Made by a program: the position numbers and the translations under genes. Positions 55,482-64,000 of a stretch of 64,000 nt of DNA are shown piece after piece (the first letter of the stretch is position 1; each line of letters opens with the position of its first letter). Location: NCBI GenBank assembly GCA_047967505.1, contig CM106538.1, one strand, 5' to 3'. The notes under the pieces were generated by a model. It was not told the origin of the DNA, did no database searches, and worked only from the letters and a program-made list of their open reading frames with translations. This DNA is from Dipteris shenzhenensis. Taxonomy: Eukaryota > Polypodiophyta > Polypodiopsida > Gleicheniales.

Positions 55482-55975
55482 TTGAATGCATTCCTCCAAA
55501 AAACTAAACAATGGTTAGACATTGGAATTACCTGTGAGGATCAATGCAAAATTGTAGCTTCATATCATCCACAAGCACAAGATGCACAAGCCACATTGCA
55601 ACATATCAAAGAAGGAGGTCGCGCTCGTAACCTTGATCCAAATTTTGTGGGTCTAGCTGTCAGAAAGACCTCTATCATTCTGCCATTACTTTTGTGGATG
55701 ATGGACCTATATGTTTTATATGCCAAGATCGTTTTGATATAGTGACCAGTTATTATGATCTCTCATGTCACCATTGGTTTCACTTGGCTTGCCTTATAAA
55801 TATTTTAAAGGTTAGCAGTGCATGTCTAACTTGTAATGCTCCTCAAGCCAACAATTGTATGGTATTCTTGGCATCGGAGCAACATTTTCATTTGATCCTC
55901 GGTTGCGCAGACTGTAACATGTTGGGACTCTTATCTAAGTTAAATATGCCCTTGCACTTTGGACATATATTTTAA
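55482..55975 (+). pseudogene. Frameshifted RING-H2 finger protein fragment
   Basis: The frame 55,694-55,975 contains a full C3H2C3 pattern: CFIC, then 14 residues, CHHWFHLAC, 10 residues, CLTC. Spacing C-x2-C-x14-C-x1-H-x2-H-x2-C-x10-C-x2-C fits RING-H2 ubiquitin-ligase fingers. The upstream frame 55,482-55,742 (with ASYHPQAQDAQATLQHI) overlaps it in another phase, and a single frameshift near 55,675 would join them (ITFVDDGP precedes the first Cys). Without a catalogued relative it could be a host E3 relic or transposon cargo. Confidence 0.5.
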
Positions 55976-56664
55976 TGACATACATCAATTTTGTTAATGT
56001 ATTTCTGAGATGTTGCGAAAAATTTATTATAATCTCCCATGTTGTATTGTGTATTTGGAAAATTTTAACTTGTATTGTGTTATTTCTAGAATTAAGTTTT
56101 GAGGATTCTATTTTAAATGTTACATGTCTTAGGAACGTGTTACATGCTATTTTAATCATTGAGTTTTGCAAATCAGTATTCTTCAAACTCTCTTCAACCC
56201 CTCTTCAACCATCAAGATGTTGGTGATTTTAGTTTTTGTCTTAGATACTCTCATAGTGATCGTCTTGCTATGCGGCATTTCTATAATTTTGCTAAACAAT
56301 TGCCAATGGTACCCACAAAATGGCCACTTGGTGTCCCTTGATGGGCTTCCGACAGAACAGCATGCTACTCATGGTCCAAGACACTGATTTTTGTTTCTTG
56401 GTCACAACGAATGTAATTGTAAATTTTGCTAAATGGACACTCCTTGTTTTTTGCCACATCCAATGTACTTATAATTTTTGCAAAATGAGCACCCTATGTA
56501 GTTTGATTATATCCAACATCACTCACCATGTATACTTTGCACATATTCAATGTGGCTCATTATGTATAATTTCCCCATATATAATATGACGACAAGCTCT
56601 TGCAATGTTTGCTTACTACTTTTTTTTTGCAAAGAAAGTTTTCTTACTACTTATGCTTGCTATA
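55976..56664. other. Unassigned AT-rich DNA
   Basis: Loose repeats of TTTTGCTAAATGGACACTCC / TTTTGCAAAATGAGCACCCT near 56,420 and 56,475. No gene seen. Confidence 0.4.
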
Positions 56665-56672
56665 TGTCAATT

Positions 56673-56942
56673 TTTGAGGGGTGCACCATTAATAAATCCT
56701 AGGTATCATGTGCATTCAATGGGTATTAAAAACCCCTCAACTAAAAATTTCCCCGCTAATAAAACCACCGCTCTTCACTTATGATCTTTACTTATGAACT
56801 AATGGATTTTTTTATAAAGTTGAATTAAAAACCGCCTCTTGTTATTGTAAACCTATTAAAAATTTCCCGAAAAAGGAATTAAAATACTTCTCCTTTTGAA
56901 TGCACGTGGTACACTAAAATTTTGGGAGTTAAACCCCCCAAG
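56673..56942 (-). mobile_element. Small inverted-terminal element, family B copy 2 (270 bp)
   Basis: Ends TTTGAGGGGTGCACC and GTTAAACCCCCCAAG form an imperfect inverted repeat. The flanking duplication TGTCAATT is perfect (56,665-56,672 and 56,943-56,950). It aligns in reverse with 10,233-10,491, including subterminal GAATGCACGTGGTACAC and the CTTATGAACTAATGGATTTTTT core. No ORF. Confidence 0.88.
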
Positions 56943-56950
56943 TGTCAATT

Positions 56951-58635
56951 GTTGGTTCATATAAAATGTGTAGTTACTTAAATTATGCTACATTTACCAA
57001 TTCTTTGAGTAGTTGCAGGATTGCCATCCACACATAACATATGAAATTGGTGTTTTATGAAGTTATAAATATTTCCCTTACACTTTCATGAGATGGTAAT
57101 CTTTTTTGTAATTCTTATTTCTTCGTCATCTTATGCCATCAACTACTAAAAAAACTATGCTGGGAAAGATTTATAACTTCATTCATGGCTAGCACACAAC
57201 AAAATGAATAGTGCAATGCTCCACCACAAGTTAATTACATCATTAAATGATGACCAAAAAGAACGATGAATTGCCACATCTCCTTTGCACTTTAAATGAG
57301 CGCTCTATTAAATGACGATGTAAAAGAATGACAAATTGCAACACCTAATTGTCAATTTAAGTGAATTGCCATTTTTTCAATGCCACCATAAACAATTGTT
57401 GCATCTCCTCTTTCATCCTATTGTAGTAGACACCCAACATGTTGTTACAAACGGCATCATAACTAGGCATTATGAAGCCAGTGCTAGCTCTAGCCATAGA
57501 CACCATGGCTTTCTTCTAATGTAGGCTTTGAACCATGCTCAACGGATAGCTTGCACACTAGATAGCTTCAAACACATCTTGTTGCACCTTTTATATGTGT
57601 TGTGGTTTGAAGGAGGCTTCTGAGGATTGGTGCTACACATGTGCATTTGAATGAGGCACATTATTGCATTTTCTCTTTCATATGCACATTAGAGTAACTT
57701 GTTGATTGTGCAAGGGACCGTGTGCCATGACTAATTGCCGTTGCACTTTGTGAGAAACTTTCCATAGTCACTGACTGTGCACCCGGGGATCTAAGACCCA
57801 CACTTCTTTCTTCAATTACAAGTTGGAACTAGTGGCCTGCGACCATATCATCCACAATCGTGTCTACACTTGTAGATGTTTCACCTCACAAAATGGCTAC
57901 CACTCTTTCCAATCCGGATCCTCTACCCTTCTTGATCTATCTTTGAGTATCGCCTAGAAAGTGTTTGCGCATTCTAGTACTTGAAACCGTGTATTCTTCA
58001 TGGCACATGTTACATCTCCACTTTGTGGCACTTAGGACCATAACATAATCACGTGCAAGGTTTCTTCCACGTTTCTCTAGAGCCATGTTCTTCTTTGTAT
58101 ACATATATAAATAGTTTACTAATGCACAAAGGTTTTGTATTCATTTTTTTTCCCAATTAGGTTTCTATCTTGCATCAAAACTTATTTCTCAATAAGTGTT
58201 GCATTGAAATTTGTTTCTTTTATTGTTTGAATTTATTTGTCAATATGTCTTGCATCAAAACAATAATTTCACTCAACATTATTCTAACGACAGTATGTAA
58301 GTGCACTAAACCTTGATAAAGAGCAATGATCCAATTGTCTTGGCTCCTCCCAACATAAAATTTGGATGAATATAGACGTGGTAAATAGCCTATAGAAATA
58401 GGCATGGGATGGCAAGTTGCCTTTTCCCACATCCCGTTCTCTCTCAAGTAAGCATCTATATACACTATGATAATTCACAACATCATGCCCTATACATGAA
58501 TGTTGGTATTTCACACACACTAGTGCAGTAGCTAGTGATACTTACATCTATGTGATAGTTCTCTCACATGCATGATGACTACTTTCCCACCATAACAACA
58601 ACTATTTCAAAATGTTTTAAGGATTTTTTTGCCAC
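56951..58635. other. Unassigned DNA
   Basis: Only short frames (57,336-57,524 plus; 58,220-58,520 minus) without known motifs. A short AT-rich repeat of TTGCATCAAAAC/TTGCATTGAAATTTG type lies near 58,170-58,260. Confidence 0.4.
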
Positions 58636-58643
58636 ATTCTAAA

Positions 58644-59090
58644 CCCGGGGGATTCACAAGAGGAAACTTATGATATCACGTGAGTGTACAATAGGGGGGT
58701 TTTTTTCAATGAGGCATAAGCTTATACATTAGGGGTGGGGGGCCTTTTATGTTTTCCCAATATTGAATTTAAGTTAGGGGGGCCATGCCATATTTAAGAG
58801 GGGGGGACATACTATAGGCTACCTTGGATAACTAGTCCAAACAAGTTTGGTTTTGTGTATGGTTTTAAATAGTCATAGGGAAAGTAATCTAAATTTTCTT
58901 ATTGTGTGATCTAAATGCTTGAGAAAGAATGTAGATTTAAGGAAAGGGGGGACATAATAGAATTTTGGTGGTATCTTATAAGCTTAAATAGGGGTGTTTT
59001 ATCATCCTACATGGATCTTAAATAGGGGGTTTTCGTGAAGTTCATGCACACAGGTGACGTCCCCCTTTCATGAAGAGTGAATCCCCCGGG
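58644..59090 (+). mobile_element. Small inverted-terminal element, family C (447 bp)
   Basis: Perfect 14-bp terminal inverted repeats CCCGGGGGATTCAC / GTGAATCCCCCGGG and a perfect 8-bp target duplication ATTCTAAA (58,636-58,643 and 59,091-59,098). Subterminal TATCACGTGAGTG and CACAGGTGACGTC echo families A and B. The interior has no ORF but carries at least seven G-runs on one strand, several in the context GGGGGGACATA. Fresh-looking ends suggest a comparatively recent insertion. Confidence 0.93.
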
Positions 59091-59098
59091 ATTCTAAA

Positions 59099-60347
59099 TA
59101 GTCTAGAATAGCTATAGAATGGCACTTAATTCAATATAAAAAAGCCCTAATACATCATAGGCATTTCCAAGGCATGCATAAAATTAACAACTAATTTGCA
59201 ATTCCCATTCTCCAAATCATTGTGACATTACATTGGCATAGTTGTTATTAGCCGAAAAAGAAATCAGGACCAGAGGCTAGAGGATAAGCATGGCGACGCG
59301 CGAGGGCCATAGAGGAAAGGAGAATGTGAGGGCAAAACATTATCATGGGAGGGGAAAAGGAATTAGAAGGGGAGGGAATGAAGAGGGAGACTATGACACA
59401 AGGGGAAAGGGAGAGGGGGAAGAGAAGCATGTACATGATGGGAGGAGGAATGTAAAGATGGAGACATCAAGGGAAGAGGACCATGCTTTATTTTGAAAGG
59501 AAGAGAAGGGAGAAATCAAAATACTAGCTAGGTGGCTTTACAAAGAATGAGCGTGTCTCATCAAGGAATAGCCCCCTCCTTTTATAGCCAAAAGAGGGGC
59601 TCTCTCCCAATAAATGCATCCTCCCACATGTATGGTGTGTGTGGAAAAGTCTCCCATGTGGGCTAGGCAGTTACGCACTGTCAATTGTGTGCAACAACCC
59701 TTTGCCTCATTTTTCCACATAAATCAAGCCCCATATCTCAAGCCTATGATACTCCCTTGGTCTCTCCCCAATTTTATAATATGTTCAAACTCTAGGAGGA
59801 CAAGTGGAGGGTTGGCACAAGGAATCTTGCCACCTCATCCTACTTTCCCCATTATTTAACTTGCTCTCTTAGACCTTCTATACCTCCCCCACATGATCCT
59901 TTCTCCTATATGGAGGGAATAACCCAATATAATATCCATCTCCACCTATTTTATATTACTTCTCCCATGGACTTTGAGCCATATCTCACTAAATGCAGCC
60001 TAGGTGGAGGAGTGGCACATGGAGGAGCCATGCCACCTTACATTTTATAATATTACTACCATGGATTATGTACATCACACCTTATGGGTCCTCTTACATG
60101 GAAGGGTGGCACATGGTCATGCTTTGCCACCTCAACCCTGGGCCCTATGCACACCATATTTTATTATACTATTGCCACACATTCAAACACACACACATAC
60201 TAATGCCTTTTTCCTTGGACAAATTTATCCATAACAGTTCCCCCCCCAGGCAGCGAATGCACAGCAGCGAATGCACAGCATTTCCATGCCTGGGTCCATC
60301 ACGCACAAAGAAAGGTTTGAGGTAATGCTTGTTGATCACCTTCTTGT
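59099..60347. other. Unassigned DNA with GGTGGCA/TGCCACC foldback units
   Basis: A purine-rich low-complexity frame occurs at 59,290-59,496. Foldback words of the form TGGCACA-GG-CATGCCACCT occur near 59,814, 60,013 and 60,109. Just before the LTR, GCGAATGCACAGCA is duplicated at 60,255-60,282. No gene recognised. Confidence 0.45.
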
Positions 60348-60483
60348 TGTTAGAGCTATATATAGCTTGCCCTAACTTCACCTAGGTCTCACCTATATAT
60401 ATGTAACTAGTGATCAATATGAGTCAGTCTTTGGGAGTCTATGTTGTGTGTCTATCATCTCTTCTTCTTCTTCTCTCTTAACA
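60348..60483 (+). mobile_element. Copia family-3 5' LTR (136 bp)
   Basis: It begins TGTTAGAGC and ends CTCTTAACA (TGTTA/TAACA inverted ends), with TATATATAG-type TATA sequences inside. The right edge is fixed by the PBS. The element continues past the end of the window, so the 3' LTR and target duplication cannot be checked. This LTR is much shorter than the other Copia LTRs here (352 and 671 bp). Confidence 0.8.
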
Positions 60484-60500
60484 TGGTATCAGAGCTACAA
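60484..60500 (+). promoter_or_regulatory. Primer-binding site of Copia family 3
   Basis: TGGTATCAGAGCTACAA abuts the LTR, matching initiator-methionine tRNA. Confidence 0.9.
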
Positions 60501-61098
60501 AGGCTTTGCTATTATATGCTCACTATGATAAAGAAAGATAGGAAGTATTCGTTGTTGATTTGATTACACAGCGCAAGCAGTATGTCATTGCTTATTTTCT
60601 CTTGTCAATTTTGACATGTCTAACTTGATGTGGTTTTTTGGAGGTCTTATGGTGCAAATTTGAGAAAGTTATCAGTGTGGAAAATGGATCATAGATCATC
60701 TGCAGATGTAGCTCTCATTGTGCTCTTCGTTTTGAGCACTTAAACGCCCTAATCGAACTTTGGAGCAGAAAGTTACGTCAGTTTTTGTGACTACTTTTTC
60801 CTTGGATTCGTAATCAGCACGCTTGTATTGCTTTTCGCCAAGAATCTCATGGCTTCGTGATAAATGTATTGGTTTCGTGATCCACATGATCATAGTGTTT
60901 TTCGCCAAAAATACCTCCATTTCGTGATCAACAAGTTCTGCTTTTCTTCAAAAATATCGTGCTTTCATGATCAACCAGCAAAGCTCTTTCTTGGCATGCA
61001 TGCTATTTCTAGTATACTCTCATCTCAATTTCTATCCTTTTTTGGGATATCTCGAGTTTTATATTTTCAGAGCGACCATTGTATTCTTGATCATTGAC

Positions 61099-62229
61099 AT
61101 GAGCTCTGACAAACGTATTCTCCCGAAGTATGATGGCAACGTCTATAATCGTCAATGGCTTTCCTTTTGGCCAACGATCTATTCCTCTATTTCAAGGACA
61201 CGGATTTCCTGGTTGGAAAGTGAAGATGTTATTGATACTTGAAGGTGATAATCTTTCAGATATTGTTCTTGGTGATCTCGTTTGTCCACCCCAACCTGTT
61301 GATGCAACTTTGAATCATGCTCTTGTGACTCAAGGTTCTCTCTTTGAGCAATAGAGATCTGACTTTACTGATTGGCATTCTCGTGATAAAGCAGCTCGTC
61401 GGTATATTTTATCTGCTCTACATGATTCTCTTATGTTGCATGTATTTGCCCTTCCTTCTTCTCATGCAATATGGGAATATCTCGTTTCTACTTTTGAGAA
61501 GAAATCTGTCACAGAGATTCTTTATCTTCGTAATCTTTTGAGCACTCCGTACAAAGTTGGAGCTCCTATGACAACTCATATTGACTCATTTAAGAATATC
61601 ATAAATCAAGTTGCTACTGCTGGTGCACCTGTTCCATGAAATCAATTGGTGACCTATCTTCTCGACATAGTCCAGGATCCGTTATAAATATATATGATAA
61701 TATTGTTACCATCCTTTCCAACAAAAACGAGATTGATTTTGATCAAACATGTATTTCTTTGATTGAGTATGCTCAACGACGTGAGCGTCGTAAAGACCCT
61801 CATGAATCTGTGATGATAACAATGGATGATGCAGATTCAGAGACAGCTTGTGTTGCTTGCAAGCGTCCTTTCTTCAAATATGGATGTGGTAGTTATGGAT
61901 GTGGTGGTCATCCATATAGAGGTGGCAACTCTTCTCGTCTCAAATATCCTGAGAAACATTGTTCTTACTATGATAAGCATGGCCATGTTATCTCTGATTG
62001 TTGGGCTCGGAAATTTGATGAGGAACATGGTGTTACCACTAAGCAACCCCGCTTATCCAATAACTCTCCTTGCAAATATTTTGGCGGAAATCATTCATCC
62101 TTTCGGTGTTACAAGAGCGTTATGATCGCGAACGTACTCAAGCATATGCTGCTCAACAATAAGATGCCCATACACATCAAGAGGCAAATCATATCTGTTC
62201 TGATGTCTCCCCAAAAAGGATACTTCATG
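61099..62229 (+). pseudogene. Copia family-3 gag, frameshifted
   Basis: The start MSSDKRILPKYDGN is followed after a frameshift by LEGDNLSDIVLGDL, FTDWHSRDKAARRYILSALH, ALPSSHAIWEYLV and TPYKVGAPMTTHIDSFKNII, the usual order of a Copia gag. Then another shift leads to the frame 61,636-62,280 with two zinc-knuckle-like motifs, CSYYDKHGHVISDC and CKYFGGNHSSFRC. In both the second cysteine of the C-x2-C pair is replaced (Tyr, Phe). At least three frame changes or stops inactivate it. Confidence 0.8.
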
Positions 62230-63464
62230 TTCGAGATGGTTCCACTTTTATTGTTGATTCTAGTGCTATTGGTAATATGACATATCAATCATCTCAATGG
62301 CTACATGATTATCATGCTCTTCCTCACAAGAAATTGGTTTATCTTGCTGATGACACTACTTGTCAAGTCATGGGCGTGGAGATTTATATCTTGGCACTTT
62401 TTCTTCAACAAGAGTATTGCGAGGCATTCTCCATGTTCCAGATCTTCAGAGAAATCTTCTTTCTGTTGCACGACTTGTTGATCTCGGTCTCTTTATTGGC
62501 TTTGACCACACACAGTGTCGGATTGAAAAAGATGGACATACCATAGTAGTTGCTCCTCGGAATGGTAACCTCTTTCAACTTTCCTTAAATGATGATATTG
62601 CTAATGTGGTTACAGCCCCTGGTGATTTGGACTACAAGCTATGGCATCATCATTTTGTTCATTCAGATTTTGCCAAGCTACTTACTATAAATCATCATGA
62701 TCTTGTGGATGGTATGAATCTCCCAGCTCGTCCTCACATGGGCCTATGTGAATATTGCGCTCTTGGCAAGCATCATCGAAAACCCTTTCATGCATCTACT
62801 TCAACTCATTCACATGCTTTATTGGATCTTATTCACACTGATATATGTGGACCTTTTCCTCCATCCAAGTCTTTCTATAGGTATTTCATCACTTTCATTG
62901 ATGATTGGTCAAGATATACAACTGCATTTCTCTTGCGACATAAGTCAGAGGCCTTATCAGTATTCAACCAGTATAAAACTGCTGCAGAACTTCATACTAG
63001 TTTTCGGATCAAGACCCTTCGTAGTGACAACGGTGGAGAATATATTTCTAATCTTTTTAATGATTATTGCATTGATTGTGGCATTCATCGTGAATATACT
63101 GTTCCATACTCTCCTCAACAAAATGCTCATACAGAGCATAAGAATCGCACTTCTCTTGATGCTATGCGATGTATGTTCCTTCATTCTGGATTATCTCGAA
63201 GCTTTTGGGTAGAAGCACTTTTGACAGCCATCTCTGTGCAAAATCATCTTCCTACAACTACACCTTCTGGTCAGATACCAATCACAGCTTGGATAGGGGA
63301 GACTCCTTCTGTATCACATTTTTAAACTTTTGGTTGCATTGCTTATATTCATGCACCAAAAGAGACACGGAAAAAGCTAGATCTTCCTGGCAAAAAGGTC
63401 ATATTCATTGGATATTCTCCCAATTTTAAAGGTTATAAATTCTATGATCCCTCTTCTAAGAAGG
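62230..63464 (+). pseudogene. Copia family-3 protease and integrase, interrupted by an insertion
   Basis: A protease-like IVDSSAIGNMT lies near 62,250-62,283 (the usual DSGA reads DSSA). The long frame 62,360-63,325 holds GRGDLYLGTF, ILHVPDLQRNLLSVARL, a GAG-pre-integrase LWHHHFVHSD and CEYCALGKHHRKPF, then the integrase core with HTDICGPF, RSDNGGEY and AHTEHKNR (the D, D and E of the catalytic triad are present), and FWVEALLTA. A stop at 63,323 interrupts the post-integrase CIAYIHAPKE, KKVIFIGYS and GYKFYDPSSKK block, where the family-A element is inserted. Confidence 0.88.
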
Positions 63465-63710
63465 CTCGGGGGGGTCACTCATCATATGTAACCCTATCAC
63501 GTGAGTTCAACAGAAGGATATTTTTAATTCCTAAATTTCTCAAAAATTAATATACATAAGGGAGCATTTAAAATGAAACGTAAAAAAATTTACAGATTTG
63601 TATAGAAAAAGGGTACGTTTTATTAAGGAAAAATTTACAGATAAGGGATTTTACAAATAGGCCTCGAACGCACGTGATATAGAGGGTTCATACATAGTGA
63701 CCCCCCTGAG
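63465..63710 (+). mobile_element. Family A copy 3 (246 bp), inserted in Copia family 3
   Basis: Ends CTCGGGGGGGTCACT and AGTGACCCCCCTGAG, with perfect 8-bp duplication TAAGAAGG (63,457-63,464 and 63,711-63,718). Deleting the element and one TAAGAAGG rejoins the Copia frame as PSSKKVIINRD, so the insertion point and duplication are verified by the host sequence itself. Confidence 0.95.
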
Positions 63711-64000
63711 TAAGAAGGTGATAATCAATCGTGATGCCATATTCAATGAGCAGTTAATGGGAGGGGCATGGTCTAACGAGGATGCAGAGGACACTGAGTC
63801 CTTACTTTCTGCCTTTCCTTTTCTATTTGATACTGCTTCCACTTCTGATGTCATTACTACTCGTTCATCTGATGGCATCACTGCTACTACATCTATAGAG
63901 CAATGTGTTGACAATTTTGATTTGGATCCTACACATACACATGCCTCTGAGGATAGTGTTGATATTTATGTTGATCTGCCTATTGATTTTGAACATGGTT
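63711..64000 (+). pseudogene. Copia family-3 post-integrase linker, continues beyond window
   Basis: The frame SKKVIINRDAIFNEQ leads into an acidic Ser/Thr-rich linker (NEDAEDTESLLSAF), typical of the region between integrase and reverse transcriptase. It is open to the window edge; reverse transcriptase lies outside. Confidence 0.8.

Noticed and set aside
59290-59496. Gly/Arg/Glu-rich plus-strand ORF.
   Set aside because: Purine-rich low complexity with an opposing ORF; no motif.

Overview
This window looks like repeat-rich intergenic DNA from the nuclear genome of a land plant with a large genome. I see interrupted eukaryotic genes with GT-AG introns, initiator-tRNA primer-binding sites next to LTRs, Ty1/copia, Ty3/gypsy, LINE and Helitron-type elements, microsatellites, and no prokaryotic gene organisation. 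A fern, lycophyte or gymnosperm fits better than a compact angiosperm genome. That is an inference, resting mainly on the transposon mix (a Helentron-type element, and a DFAENY/WSDG transposase-like family that I associate with ferns and their relatives).

Only one convincing host gene is present: a PTI1-like receptor-like cytoplasmic kinase at 35,707-37,038 (+). Three exons and a complete kinase domain are visible, but the first exon was not found. A short decayed fragment of a D6PK/PVPK-type AGC kinase lies near 22.6 kb, and a frameshifted RING-H2 reading frame near 55.7 kb. Everything else that can be named is mobile DNA or its debris.

Layout. 0-6.1 kb: inverted-repeat copy with a small conserved ORF pair, then several tandem repeats (about 53, 87, 180 and 300 bp units). 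6.1-8.4 kb: a Copia family-1 LTR abutted by a 5'-truncated LINE ending in A12. 8.4-12.4 kb: unassigned DNA carrying two small inverted-terminal elements and a SINE-like repeat. 12.4-16.4 kb: a gypsy integrase fragment fused to a minus-strand Copia family-1 element with a 671-bp LTR and PBS. 16.5-21.3 kb: a decayed Helentron (OTU-like, Rep, helicase, endonuclease) ending at a 12-bp-stem hairpin. 21.3-35.7 kb: mostly unassigned, with microsatellites, a segmental duplication and a short-LTR element. 35.7-37 kb: the kinase gene. 38-41 kb: a gypsy relic. 41.2-48.9 kb: Copia family 2, including a large palindrome of two 3'-truncated copies joined tail to tail. 49.3-50.8 kb: a decayed DFAENY/WSDG gene. 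50.8-52.2 kb: an inverted copy of the left end of the window. 52.2-60.3 kb: unassigned DNA with two more small inverted-terminal elements. 60.3-64 kb: Copia family 3 with a 136-bp LTR, running off the window.

The most notable pattern is a set of six short non-autonomous DNA elements in three size classes (246-247, 259-270 and 447 bp). They share G-rich terminal inverted repeats of the type CYYRGGGGG..CAC, most carry a CACGTG-like subterminal motif, and each is flanked by an 8-bp target duplication (four perfect, two with 7 of 8 matching). Two sit inside recognisable transposon coding sequence, where removing the element plus one duplication rejoins the reading frame. The second is the palindromic Copia structure; the third is the Helentron with two OTU-like segments.
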